In this document: positions 42,939 to 52,200 of the stretch, piece after piece
Position numbering within the stretch: position 1 is the stretch's first letter
Layout: the number at the start of each line of letters is the position of its first letter
Source of the DNA: DATKPE01 sp035524335
GTDB lineage: Bacteria > Bacteroidota > Ignavibacteria > UBA10030 > SZUA-254
Direction of reading: 5' to 3'
NCBI GenBank assembly: GCA_035524335.1
Contig: DATKPE010000057.1
Coordinates: 65,860-129,859, forward strand
DNA: 64,000 bases
Translations under genes and position numbers: made by a program
The notes under the pieces: model-generated
What the model saw: only the letters and a program-made list of their open reading frames with translations
What the model was told of the DNA's origin: nothing
Databases searched by the model: none

Positions 42939-43839
42939 CGGCCGGGAGGCCCGGTTTGAGGAGACCGTCGGGATTCGCGATCTCCAGCCGCACACCGAAG
43001 ACCAGTTTTGTCCGTTCCTCCTGCGTCTGGACATTCTTCGGGGTGAACTCGGCCGTCGGGGAGATGTAGACGACCTTTCCCTCGAACGTTTTTGTCTGCC
43101 CGTCGATTGCGACCTTCGCCTTATCGCCGAGCCTTATTTTTCCGACCGATTCTTCCCGGACGTAGATCATCAGCTTCACCCTGTCGAGATAGGTGAGGCG
43201 GAGAACGTTCATGCCGACGCCGACGAGTTCGCCCGGCTCGATGGCCTTCAGGGTGATGATGCCGCCGGACGGAGCGAGGATGACGCAGTCGTGAAGTTTC
43301 TTTTTCAGATAATCGAGCTGTGCCGCCGCGTTATCCCGCCGGTCCTTCGCCTGGCGGATTTCTTCCGGCCGGAGACCGCGTTTCAGCTTGTCGAGCGTCT
43401 GCTGAGCCAGCACGAACCGGGTATTGGCATCGTCATACTGCTTCTGGGTGGCGGTCTGGGATGCGAGAAGGCCCTTCATGCGGTTGAAATCGGTCTCGGC
43501 ATTCTGATAATTCGCCTCGGCCTGAATGATGTCTTCCTTCCGGGATCCCTCAACCGCGAGGTTGTACGCGGCATCGGCGGCGCCGAAGTTTGCCGCCGCC
43601 TGGCGGAACTGCATCTGGTAATCGGTATCGTCGATGACGACCAGCGTATCGCCCTTCCGGACGCGGGAGCCCTCGTCGACCAGCAGGGTCTTCACTTTCC
43701 CGGCGACTTCGACGCCGATGTTGATATCGGTCCCCTCGATGATGCCGGACGCGGTGATATCCCTGCCGTCGTTCGACGCGCAGGAGCTGACAAGAAGGGA
43801 AAGAAAAAGGGATAGACAGCAGGAAACAAGGATTTTCAT
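42910..43839 (-). CDS. HlyD-type membrane fusion protein (periplasmic adaptor, lipoprotein)
   Basis: A 309-aa adaptor with a lipoprotein signal (SLLVSSC; Cys about residue 20). The biotinyl-lipoyl-like motif comes next (GEVAGKVKTLLVDEGSRVRKGD-type, about residues 42-66), then a long coiled-coil hairpin (about 75-190, rich in Ala, Gln and Lys) and a beta-barrel domain (ILAPSGGIITLKAIEPGELV). It links an inner-membrane exporter to an outer-membrane duct; the TolC-like partner is not in the window. It is nine bases after the TetR gene, like ybhG after ybiH. Confidence 0.92.
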   Translation of the reverse strand: MKILVSCCLSLFLSLLVSSCASNDGRDITASGIIEGTDINIGVEVAGKVKTLLVDEGSRVRKGDTLVVIDDTDYQMQFRQAAANFGAADAAYNLAVEGSRKEDIIQAEANYQNAETDFNRMKGLLASQTATQKQYDDANTRFVLAQQTLDKLKRGLRPEEIRQAKDRRDNAAAQLDYLKKKLHDCVILAPSGGIITLKAIEPGELVGVGMNVLRLTYLDRVKLMIYVREESVGKIRLGDKAKVAIDGQTKTFEGKVVYISPTAEFTPKNVQTQEERTKLVFGVRLEIANPDGLLKPGLPADASVTASGA

Positions 43840-43848
43840 GGGATCACA

Positions 43849-44505
43849 TCATGCAATTTGGTGAATGAATTGAGTGCGCGCCTTTTCGGTCATGATGCCG
43901 CCGAGATAGACGAGCAGAATCGTGCGGAAGGCCTCCTCGGCCGAAAAGGAATACTGGGAAAGTACATCGGGGTTGACCACCCCCTGAATGGCGGTGAGAT
44001 ACATGAGGATGACGACATCCTTCTGGAGATCGTTCCGGACAACGCCGAGCGATCTCCCCTCATCGATCATGCCGGAACAGGTTTCGAGCAGAATTTCGCG
44101 CCGTGAGGCCTCGATTTTCTTCCAGAGATCGGGCCGCTGGCGATGGATGTCGGTCATGAACTGCCGGCTGATCCTGCAGGCAAACCGGCCGATGGCGCCC
44201 CACATCTCCGCCAGACGGGTAATGAAATCGGAGGGGGCATGGAGGATCGACTGTATCCGGCTCCGCATCTCGATGAGCTGCCATTCGATCACCTGATCGA
44301 GAAGCCGGTCCTTGCCGGGGAAATAGTGGTACATCGTTTTCTTGCTGATCCCGAGCTCCGCGGAGAGCTCATCCATCGTCACCTTGGAAAAACCGGCGGT
44401 AAAAAAACGGTCCCGGGCATGCTCCAGGATCCGTTCCTTCACCGAATCCCCGGGAACCCGTTTCCCTTCAGATAAAACTTTATACGTTTTTACAGTTTCC
44501 ATCAT
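43849..44505 (-). CDS. TetR/AcrR-family transcriptional regulator
   Basis: A 218-aa protein. The N-terminal HTH of TetR is at about residues 18-65 (ILEHARDRFFTAGFSKVTMDELSAELGISKKTMYHYFPGKDRLL) and is followed by a helical ligand-binding domain with ILLVYLGGIM near the end. It probably represses this operon and is relieved by a ligand exported by the pump. Start choice: ATG 44505 or 44502. A TTG at 44508 lies exactly 5 nt after the -10 box. The upstream DNA carries two inverted repeats, 44525-44543 and 44547-44574, as likely operators. Confidence 0.92.
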   Translation of the reverse strand: MMETVKTYKVLSEGKRVPGDSVKERILEHARDRFFTAGFSKVTMDELSAELGISKKTMYHYFPGKDRLLDQVIEWQLIEMRSRIQSILHAPSDFITRLAEMWGAIGRFACRISRQFMTDIHRQRPDLWKKIEASRREILLETCSGMIDEGRSLGVVRNDLQKDVVILMYLTAIQGVVNPDVLSQYSFSAEEAFRTILLVYLGGIMTEKARTQFIHQIA

Positions 44506-44513
44506 CAATCATA

Positions 44514-44542
44514 AATATACGATAATTTGATTTGAAATCAAA
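44514..44542 (-). promoter_or_regulatory. Promoter of the TetR-exporter operon
   Basis: On the minus strand TTTGAT (44537-44542), 17 bp, TATATT (44514-44519). The -35 lies inside the first inverted repeat. The mRNA would begin only a few bases before the TetR start codon. Confidence 0.6.
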
Positions 44543-44543
44543 T
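44525..44543. promoter_or_regulatory. Inverted repeat 1, likely operator of the TetR regulator
   Basis: A perfect palindrome ATTTGATTT-G-AAATCAAAT (9-bp arms, single central base) overlapping the -35 box and spacer of the promoter. Such placement fits repression. Confidence 0.55.
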
Positions 44544-44546
44544 AAA

Positions 44547-44574
44547 GGAAACTATTTTACCATTAATAGTTTCC
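44547..44574. promoter_or_regulatory. Inverted repeat 2, likely operator of the TetR regulator
   Basis: A perfect inverted repeat GGAAACTATT / AATAGTTTCC with an 8-bp centre. TetR-type sites often have 8-10 bp arms around a short spacer. It is immediately upstream of repeat 1 in an AT-rich stretch unlike the rest of the window. Confidence 0.55.
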
Positions 44575-44741
44575 ATTATTCACATTTTTCAGTCAGAATC
44601 AGTTCCTGATTACCGATGAAAAAAATCTTCAGACTTCGGATATGAAGGGAAATCGCAGAAATGGAAATGATTCGAAGACCCCCTGCAGGAATCCGGAGGT
44701 CTCAAAGGGGGGTAAACTGCGGTTAACGCGCGGCCGTCTGC

Positions 44742-45959
44742 CTACTGCAGAATGGCAACGACCTCCTGCTGTCGCGGTTCGCCGGGAATGATCACTTCGC
44801 CGGTTTTGCTGATGTAAACGTTGATTTCGCTCCGGATACCGAATTCCTCGAGGAAGTAGATGCCGGGTTCGATCGAGAAGGAAGTCTGGGGAATGATCTG
44901 GCGTTCGTCGCGGGTTTCCAGGTTGTCCATGTTCGCCCCGCTTCCGTGCAGATCTTCCGTAATGGAATGGCCGGTGCGGTGAATGAAATTCTCTCCGTAT
45001 CCGCGATCGACGATGTACTTCCGGGCGACGTCGTCGACATCACAGCCGCGGACCGTCTTCCGCTGGGAGAACGATTCCCGCAGGAAATCGACCGCCGCAT
45101 CGCGGGCCCCCTTCACGATGGAAAATATTCCGGCATATTTCTCCGGCACCGACGCCCCGAGGTATCCCACCCAGGTGATATCGTTGTAGGTTGCGCCCGG
45201 TTTGTTCTTCTTCGCCCAGAGATCGAGCAGAACGAAATCCCCCTCATGGATCTCCGCATGCACATCCTTCGTCGGTTCATAGTGCGGGTTGCCGCTGTTC
45301 GCGTTGACGGAGCAGTTGGGCGCCTCGGCGGTCACGAGCTGGTGCTGGCCGAAGAGCTTCAGCATAAACTGCTGGACATCGTACTCGGTGAGCTTCTGCT
45401 TCGACCGGACAGCATCACCCATCATGGCAAACGTCTTGTAGACGATCGAATGCATCACCGCGGCGGTGTCGAGATTGTCGAAATATGCCTCATCGCTCCA
45501 TCTCGATTCGAAAATCTGAGCCAGGTCCATGGAGGAGACCACCTCAACGCCGTGGCGGCGGACCATCTCCACCGTTCCTGCGTCGACCTTCGAGATATAC
45601 GGAATGGCGTTTCCGGGGGAATATTCCATGGCGACCGTTTTCATGCCGCCCAGGATCTTTTTCAGCCCCGATTCGAGCGACTGCCAGCTCAGAAAGATCG
45701 TCTTCTCTCCCGGCAGATGATCGAGATTCCACCGCTCGATGCTGTGCACCAGCTTCTGCGGGGTTCCGTTGGCCGGGATCAGATAAAAAAACCTCCGGGT
45801 ATTCAGCAGATGCGGCGGGTACTCCAGAATCCTCTGGGCAAATTCGTTCCGCTTCCAGAAATCGTAGAAAAGCCATCCGTCGATCCGGCATTCGCGCAAC
45901 GCGGCCTGGATGCGGTTTATCTTGGAAAGTGTTTCCGGACTGGGCGAAGGAGTAGTCAT
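44742..45959 (-). CDS. M24 family metallopeptidase (Xaa-Pro aminopeptidase-like)
   Basis: A 405-aa protein with a creatinase-type N-terminal domain (residues about 1-160) and a C-terminal pita-bread domain. The metal-binding residues are recognisable in order: LLDLWAKKNKPGATYNDITW (Asp pair), HRTGHSITEDLHG (His), FSIEPGIYF (Glu) and RSEINVYI (Glu). The enzyme would hydrolyse Xaa-Pro or a related peptide bond. The frame is open 57 codons further upstream, but the start is placed at 45959 because the promoter (45989-46017) lies within that stretch. There is no signal peptide, so it acts in the cytosol. Confidence 0.9.
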   Translation of the reverse strand: MTTPSPSPETLSKINRIQAALRECRIDGWLFYDFWKRNEFAQRILEYPPHLLNTRRFFYLIPANGTPQKLVHSIERWNLDHLPGEKTIFLSWQSLESGLKKILGGMKTVAMEYSPGNAIPYISKVDAGTVEMVRRHGVEVVSSMDLAQIFESRWSDEAYFDNLDTAAVMHSIVYKTFAMMGDAVRSKQKLTEYDVQQFMLKLFGQHQLVTAEAPNCSVNANSGNPHYEPTKDVHAEIHEGDFVLLDLWAKKNKPGATYNDITWVGYLGASVPEKYAGIFSIVKGARDAAVDFLRESFSQRKTVRGCDVDDVARKYIVDRGYGENFIHRTGHSITEDLHGSGANMDNLETRDERQIIPQTSFSIEPGIYFLEEFGIRSEINVYISKTGEVIIPGEPRQQEVVAILQ

Positions 45960-45988
45960 GACAGTACGTGGTATGAAATGGATGAAGG

Positions 45989-46017
45989 AATATACCGAGG
46001 GATGAAGGAATTTGCAA
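45989..46017 (-). promoter_or_regulatory. Promoter of the M24 peptidase gene
   Basis: On the minus strand TTGCAA (46012-46017), 17 bp, TATATT (45989-45994), predicting a 5' UTR of about 24 nt before ATG 45959. Confidence 0.65.
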
Positions 46018-46160
46018 ATCGGACGGGGAGGGAGCGCCGGAGCTTGCATTCCTTCGGGATTTTTCATTTCTTTGCAGGTGCTTCGGGATCTTCGGCCTGC
46101 GCCGCCGCGCCGTCGGACACCCTGCCGCAAATCTCATCACCACATGCAAAGGATCATACG

Positions 46161-46727
46161 ATGTCACCAACTCTGCTGATGCGGATGCTCACGGCACTGC
46201 TTCTCTGCTCTGCCGGCGCATTCGGACAGGCCGCTCCCGGAACCCCGCCCCGCCCGCATCGGACGATGGCCACGGAGAGGTCGAAGATTGCATTCCTGGT
46301 CGGATCCTATACGACCACAGCCGCTATTCCTCCGGCCCCGGGAATACCGAAAGGTGGATCGGGCACCGGTACCTGCGTCATCTCCTGGGCCCTCGATTCG
46401 ATGTTTCTTTCAATCAGCGAAAAGAGCGTCAATTCGGTCCTCGGAAAGTACGCCGGATACGGCATGCTCGGCTTCGATCCGCAGAGGGAGATGTTCGTGC
46501 TCACCATGTTCAATAACTTCGGGGACCGGCCGCAGTACCAGGGGAGCATGGTTTCCGACACGCTTGTGCTGACGACCAGCATCTCCGCGCCGAAAGGAAC
46601 GTTCCAGCAGAAAATTCTCTGGTACCGGGACGGAAAAAAGGTTCGTCTGCAGGTGCTGAACGATTTCGGAAAAGGCTATGTGCCGGCGCTCGACGAAACG
46701 TCGACACCGGTTGCCGGAAAACGGTAG
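46161..46727 (+). CDS. Secreted DUF1579-family protein
   Basis: A 188-aa protein with a signal peptide (about residues 1-23, ending AFGQA). The domain starts with FLVGSYTT and includes GTGTCVISWALDSMFLS, a long beta-rich region with GYGMLGFDPQREMFVLTMFNNFG, and ends with LQVLNDFGKGY. This matches the DUF1579 pattern of a small beta-barrel, function unknown. An AAAGGA sequence precedes the ATG at 46161. The long open frame running upstream from this gene is an antisense shadow of the M24 peptidase gene. It is divergent from that gene, with about 200 bp between. Confidence 0.82.
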   Translation: MSPTLLMRMLTALLLCSAGAFGQAAPGTPPRPHRTMATERSKIAFLVGSYTTTAAIPPAPGIPKGGSGTGTCVISWALDSMFLSISEKSVNSVLGKYAGYGMLGFDPQREMFVLTMFNNFGDRPQYQGSMVSDTLVLTTSISAPKGTFQQKILWYRDGKKVRLQVLNDFGKGYVPALDETSTPVAGKR

Positions 46728-46795
46728 AGCCGGGCCGGGACCGGCGCCGGACTGTGGTGAGGGTTTCTTACCCGGAGTTGTGCCGGATCACCGGC

Positions 46796-47053
46796 TCAGC
46801 GGGGCGGATCACAGGTTACCCTGACGTACTCGAGGAGTTCGCGGAAGGTTCTGTTCGTCGACCAGAAATAGTCGAGTTCCGAGGCTGTCACGGTACTGCA
46901 GACCGGTTCGAGGGCGGCGCAGAACTCCCTGCAGAAGGCGGCCCATGCGTTCGGGTCGGGGATATGATCCCGGATCCGGAGTTCCTCGTATCCGGCACAG
47001 AGCAGGCCGGCAAGGGACGCGGTTCGTTCGAATATCTGTCGGTAGTGCTGCAT
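46796..47053 (-). CDS. Small hypothetical protein
   Basis: An 85-aa ORF with mixed helical composition (MQHYRQIFERTASLAGLLC, then AWAAFCREFCAALEPV and DYFWSTNRTFRELLEYV). No family recognised. There is no clear Shine-Dalgarno site. An overlapping ORF in another frame (to 47120) is less convincing. The gene is 86 bp downstream of the PUR-alpha-like gene. Confidence 0.45.
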   Translation of the reverse strand: MQHYRQIFERTASLAGLLCAGYEELRIRDHIPDPNAWAAFCREFCAALEPVCSTVTASELDYFWSTNRTFRELLEYVRVTCDPPR

Positions 47054-47139
47054 GTCCGAGAACCGGGATGCCCGGTCCGGTGATCAGAAAAACAAGGGGA
47101 CGTCGGAGGCCCGTCCCCATGACGTCTGCCGGGAGGGAC

Positions 47140-47358
47140 TCAGCCGATCTGCGCGATGGCTTCGTTCACCGCCTCCCGGAATTCCGCGATGTGATCGTCG
47201 AAGACCATGACGCTCGAACGGGTGAATTTCTTCTCCCCGTCCTTCGCGCGGCGCGATTCGGCAATCGTCAGATATTTCGCCTTGTTCTTGGCCTCCTTGA
47301 CATCGATGAAGTACGTACGGTCGTTCGTCTTCATCGTCTTCGAAAAGATCGATTCCAT
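47140..47358 (-). CDS. PUR-alpha-like nucleic-acid-binding protein (DUF3276)
   Basis: A 72-aa protein beginning MESIFSKTMKTNDRTYFIDV, then KEAKNKAKYLTIAESRRAK and a FTRSSVMVFDDHIAEFREAV strand-helix ending. This is one PUR repeat, as in Borrelia and Bacteroidota Pur-alpha proteins, which bind single-stranded nucleic acid as dimers. ATG 47358 has a strong GGGAGG ahead of it and matches family length; the open frame 15 codons upstream does not. It has its own consensus promoter (47471-47499) and a 110-nt leader. Confidence 0.88.
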   Translation of the reverse strand: MESIFSKTMKTNDRTYFIDVKEAKNKAKYLTIAESRRAKDGEKKFTRSSVMVFDDHIAEFREAVNEAIAQIG

Positions 47359-47470
47359 ACTGCCTCCCAGGATTAGTTGGATCGAATAGTGGTTTCCTCT
47401 CACCTCCCGAGAACCGAACGGATGAACGTGTGCGGTCTCGTTACCGCCTCCTCTGCCCGGCGGTCAGGCC

Positions 47471-47499
47471 AAGATAAACAATACCCCCGCTGATGTCAA
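47471..47499 (-). promoter_or_regulatory. Promoter of the PUR-alpha-like gene
   Basis: On the minus strand TTGACA (47494-47499), a 17-bp spacer and TATCTT (47471-47476). Consensus -35. Confidence 0.7.
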
Positions 47500-47565
47500 G
47501 TGACATTTGAACTGAATAACAGACAAATCTCTCCGAAAATTATTTACTGGCGGGAAAAATCCTGA

Positions 47566-48252
47566 TCAGGACGCGGGACCTATGACGATGACGAACTCCC
47601 CGAGGATCTTTCGTCCGGAAAAGAAGGCAATTGCCTCCTCCACGGTGCCGCGGAAGGTCTCCTCGAATTTTTTCGTGAGCTCGCGCGATACGGCGATCTT
47701 CCTGCCGGCGAGGCGGGGTTGAAGATCGGAGAGGGTTTTGAGAATGCGGTGAGGCGATTCGTAAAAGACGACGGTTCTGGTTTCGGCCGCGATCTGGTCG
47801 AGCTTGGTCGTCCTCCCCTTTTTCAGCGGAAGGAACCCCTCGAAGACAAAGCGGTCGAACGGGAGACCGCTGACGATGAGCGCCTGCAGAAAAGCGGCGG
47901 CGCCGGGGATCGGCACGACCTCGAGTTTCTCATCGATGCAGGCGCGGATGATTCTGAACGCCGGATCGGAGACGCCGGGCGTTCCCGCATCCGAGACGAC
48001 GGCGACCCGTTTCCCCTCCTTCAGCGCCCCGATGATCTCCGGAATGCGGCGGTTTTCATTGTAGCTGAAATAACTGAGCATCCGGGTGTGGATGCTGAGG
48101 TGATCGAGAAGGACTTTGGTCGTCCGCGTGTCTTCCGCGGCGATGAGATCGACCCCCGCCAGGATATCGGCGGCGCGGCGGCTGATGTCGCCGAGATTCC
48201 CTATCGGCGTGGCAACGACATAGAGGGTACCGGGGCGGAGTTCTTCGGCCAT
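47566..48252 (-). CDS. rsmI: 16S rRNA (cytidine(1402)-2'-O)-methyltransferase
   Basis: A 228-aa protein of the tetrapyrrole-methylase fold. It begins LYVVATPIGNLGDISRRA, has the AEDTRTTKVLL and YNENRR blocks, VSDAGTPGVSDP for SAM binding and the PSH-like SPHRILKTL. It adds a 2'-O-methyl to C1402 in the decoding centre, using SAM. The start is placed at 48252. The open frame extends 14 codons upstream and overlaps nadE. The gene follows nadE by 4 bp. Confidence 0.93.
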   Translation of the reverse strand: MAEELRPGTLYVVATPIGNLGDISRRAADILAGVDLIAAEDTRTTKVLLDHLSIHTRMLSYFSYNENRRIPEIIGALKEGKRVAVVSDAGTPGVSDPAFRIIRACIDEKLEVVPIPGAAAFLQALIVSGLPFDRFVFEGFLPLKKGRTTKLDQIAAETRTVVFYESPHRILKTLSDLQPRLAGRKIAVSRELTKKFEETFRGTVEEAIAFFSGRKILGEFVIVIGPAS

Positions 48253-48256
48253 TCCC

Positions 48257-49099
48257 TCAGAAGCCCCAGTCCCGCGGATAGCGGAAATCGACATTCACGG
48301 TGCGGTGGGAGACCTTGGCGATCACCGGGGGACGGCGCTTGAACTGGTTGCGCCGGATCAGCCGCTCCACCTTCTCGATGAACGGTTTTTCGAATCCCGC
48401 TTCGAGCAGTTCCGTTTCGGTGCGCCGTTCATCGACCATGGCGTAGAGCAGGCGGTCGACGCGGGCATACGTAAAGCCGAGTTCCTGTTCGTCCGTCTGT
48501 CCCACCCAGAGATCCGCCGTCGGTTTTTTCTGCACGATGCCGGGCGGCACGCCGACAGCCGCGGCGAGTTCCCATACCTGCGTTTTGTACAGATCCCCGA
48601 TCGGATTGACCGCACAGGCCATGTCTCCGAACAGCGTCCCGTAGCCGAGCAGTGATTCGGTCTTATTGCTCGTACCGAGGACGAGGGCGTGCTCGCGGAC
48701 GGAGCGGTCGTACAGAACGATCATGCGCTCCCGCGCCATGATATTCCCCCTGCGCACATTGTCCATTCCCGGCTCGGTAGAAATGAAGGGATCGACCATG
48801 GGCGTAATGTCGACCGTTTCGGACCGGATGCCGAGCGCCTGCACGAGGAGCGCGGCATCGGAGAGGCTTTCGGGACTGCTCGTCCGGTAGGGCATCAGCA
48901 CCGCGAGCAGATTTTCCTTCCCGAGCGCTTCGGCCCCAAGCACGGCGACGAGCGCGGAGTCGACGCCTCCGGAGAGTCCGATGACCCCTTTCTCGAAACC
49001 GGCGTTGCGGAGTTCATCGCGGATGAACCCGACGAGGAGTTTCCGAAGAACGCCGGTGTTCAGCTGGAGCGGATTTTTCTGGCTGGGTGAGGTTTCCAT
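48257..49099 (-). CDS. nadE: NAD+ synthetase (ammonia type)
   Basis: A 280-aa protein with the PP-loop SGGVDSA (in GVIGLSGGVDSALVAVLG), LGTSNKTE and the metal and adenylate region QKKPTADLWVGQTDEQELGF. It completes NAD from nicotinate adenine dinucleotide with ATP and ammonia. No glutaminase domain is fused, so ammonia or a separate amidotransferase subunit is needed. The start 49099 is supported by the promoter: TTGAAT-17-TATCTT ends 6 nt before the ATG, so the longer open frame upstream cannot be transcribed from it, and the mRNA is leaderless. Confidence 0.93.
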   Translation of the reverse strand: METSPSQKNPLQLNTGVLRKLLVGFIRDELRNAGFEKGVIGLSGGVDSALVAVLGAEALGKENLLAVLMPYRTSSPESLSDAALLVQALGIRSETVDITPMVDPFISTEPGMDNVRRGNIMARERMIVLYDRSVREHALVLGTSNKTESLLGYGTLFGDMACAVNPIGDLYKTQVWELAAAVGVPPGIVQKKPTADLWVGQTDEQELGFTYARVDRLLYAMVDERRTETELLEAGFEKPFIEKVERLIRRNQFKRRPPVIAKVSHRTVNVDFRYPRDWGF

Positions 49100-49105
49100 G
49101 CGAAA

Positions 49106-49134
49106 AAGATAGTTAAAACCGGAGGATAATTCAA
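49106..49134 (-). promoter_or_regulatory. Leaderless promoter of nadE-rsmI
   Basis: On the minus strand TTGAAT (49129-49134), a 17-bp spacer and TATCTT (49106-49111), six bases before ATG. No Shine-Dalgarno site is present. Confidence 0.65.
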
Positions 49135-49232
49135 CTGCCGGTCTTTTCCGGACAACACCGCATATGCGCGTATATTGATTTTCCGCAAAATTCTTCGTTA
49201 CATAGGGAGAAGAACTCCATACCCACCACACC

Positions 49233-52200
49233 ATGTTCAGATCGGTCATGAAACGCATCCTCGGCCTTCTTATCCTTCTCACATCACCGCTCTTCGGTTA
49301 TCAGGCGCCGCTCGGCAGGATTCTGTCCCAGAGGCTCGCAGTCATGTCTGAGACCGACAGGGAGATCGTCCTCGTCCGGCTTCACGACAGAGGACCGGAC
49401 CTGCAGGTCCGGCAGATGGACGGTGAAAAACTGCTGAGCCGGCGGTCGCTTGCGCGCAGAGCGGCTGTCCGCGGAACGGCGCGGCTCATCGACGAATCCG
49501 ATTACCCTCTCGCACAATCGTACGTCGCGGCGATCGCGGGTCTGGGGGTCGAGGTCCGGCACCAGCTCAAATGGTTCAACGCCGTTTCCGTCCTCGCAAC
49601 GAAAAATCAGATTTCCGCTCTCCGCCAGCTTCCCTTCGTCAGCTCGCTCGAGATCGTGGGCCGGTGGAAGAAGCGACCGGACGACGAAATCCTCGTGCCG
49701 GCGGCGAAAACCGCCCCGGTGCGGCAACCGGCAGGAGTCTCCTCGTTCAATTACGGCGCATCGTACACACAAGTCAGTCAGATCAATGTCCCGGCGGTCC
49801 ATGATCTCGGCATCTACGGACAGGGAATCGTGATCGGAGTATTCGACAACGGCGTGCGGAATCCGCATCATCAGGTATTCGATTCGATCAACATCATCGC
49901 GACGCACGATTTCGTCGACCACAAGGTGAGCGTCGTCCCGAACAATCCCAATCCGTCGTTCGGTTCGCACGGGGTGATGACCCTCTCGACGATCGGCGGT
50001 TTCAGACCCGGATCGCTCATCGGACCGGCATTCAAGTCGAGCTTCATCCTCGCCCGGACGGAGAACGACTCCAGCGAAACCCCGATCGAGGAGGACAACT
50101 GGGCCGCGGCGATCGAATGGGCCGACAGCATCGGCGTCGATGTCACGAGCACGTCGCTCGGGTATCTTGGTTTTGATTCCTCGTACACAAGCCTGACGTG
50201 GGCCGACATGAACGGCTCCACAGCGCTGATCACCGTCGCGGCCGACCATGCCGCGTCGCTCGGCATCGTTGTCGTGAACGCCGCCGGCAACGAAGGCGCG
50301 GGCGACAGCACCCATAATACGCTCATCGCCCCCGCAGACGGCGACAGCGTGATCACCGCCGGCGCCGTCGACGCCTCCGGCAATCGCACGGGCTTCAGCT
50401 CCATCGGTCCGACGACCGACATCCCCGCGAGGATCAAACCCGACATCATGGCGCTCGGGGCGAGCGATTTCGTGGCGAGCCCCACCGATACAATCAGCTA
50501 CGGGTATGCCTCCGGAACCTCGTTCGCCTGCCCCCTCTCGGCCGGCGTCGCCGCGCTCATCCGCTGTGCAAACCCCACCCTCACGCCGATGCAGGTGCGC
50601 GAAGCGATGCGCCAGACCGCCAGCAACAGCAGTTCACCCGATAATTTCCACGGGTGGGGCATCCTCGACGCGCTCGCGGCAATCAACTATTACGGCATCC
50701 TGCCGATGGGCACGATCCGGGGAATCGTCTTCGACGATTACAATGCAAACGGCGTCCGGGACCCCGGCGAACCGGGCATTGCGGGAGTGCGGATCCGGTG
50801 CACCGGCGCCGCGGCGGAGTCGACGCTCACGGACGCGAACGGATCCTTCGTGCTCGACAGCCTTCCGACAGGTTCGGTCACCGTCAGCGAGGTCGTCCCG
50901 GACGGATACAACCAGTCTGCGCCGGGGACCGGTTCATACACAACCCAGCTCGCATTCCGACAGGATACCTCGGGGTTCGTTTTCGGCAATTATGTCTTCA
51001 ACGCGGAAATTCATGGAATGGTCTTCAACGATCAGAACACGAACGGCATCCCGGACTCCGGTGAAACCGGCATCTCCGGCAGAACGATCACTCTTCAGGG
51101 CCCGATGTCGCGGTCGGTGACCACCGATTCGGCGGGGAATTATGCGTTTACCGGACTGGAGGCCGGGCAGTACACCGTACGGGACAGCATTCCTCAGGGG
51201 TGGGCGCAGACCGTCCCGCCCGGCAATGCGCCGTACTCATTCATATTGGGAACAAACGTCGATACGACCGGAATCAATTTCGGGGTCGCGCTCCTTCCTG
51301 CATTCACCTATCCCGTTTCCGAGGGCTGGAACCTTCTCTCGCTCCCCCAGGATCCGGGAAATCACACGGTCGCGGATCTTTATCCGGGTGCGATCTCGCC
51401 CGCGTTCGCTTATGAAGGATCGTATCAATCGCTTCTTTCGGTTCCGAACGGAGTCGGATATTGGCTGAGATTCGGATCTGCGCAGACGGCAACCATTCCC
51501 GGCACCGTGAGGCTGGGCGACACGCTGAGCCTGTCCCAGAACTGGAACCTGATCGGCTCTCTCTCGTACCCGTACGCACCGACCTCGATCGTCGATTCCG
51601 GGGGAATCCTCAGTTCGCAGTTCTTCGGGTATTCCACCTCGTACGCAGTGACAGATTCACTGCGGCCGCACCAGGGATACTGGGTGAAGGCAAGCGGACC
51701 CGGCAAAATTTCCGTCCACATTTTCCTTCCCCCGGCCGCCCGCCGGTATGCACCCGTCCCACTGCCGGCCCGGAAGGGTGAAATTACGTTCACCGACGCG
51801 GCGGGACACCATCAGACACTCTATTTCACACCGATGCGGATTGCAGAGAACGCGGGGGCGTTTTTCGAATTGCCGCCGCTTCCTCCGCCGGGCGGATTCG
51901 ATGCGCGGTTCGCAAACGGATCGATGCTGTTCTCCCTCCCGTCCGGCGCAAAATCGGCATCCTCCAATCTCCAGATATCGTCCGGGGCGTATCCCATCCG
52001 GATCGACTGGAAAAATCCCGACCGGACAAACCAGGCGTCTCTCATGACGGACGGGCGGTCCATCCGGCTGGCGAAGGCCGGAACGGCGACGCTGACGGCA
52101 CCACCGTCGTCGCTCGCACTGCAGGTCTCCACGGGCGACATACCGGAGTCCTTCGCGCTGTCGCAGAATTATCCGAATCCGTTCAACCCGTCCACGACGA

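Noticed and set aside
44670..44720. Short AGACC/GGTCT hairpin after the M24 gene
   Set aside because: Only a 5-bp stem with a long loop and no T-run, not enough for a terminator call.
46809..47120. 103-aa alternative to the small unknown protein at 46796
   Set aside because: Same strand, different frame, Arg/Pro-rich translation. The 85-aa frame has a more protein-like composition, though confidence in either is low.
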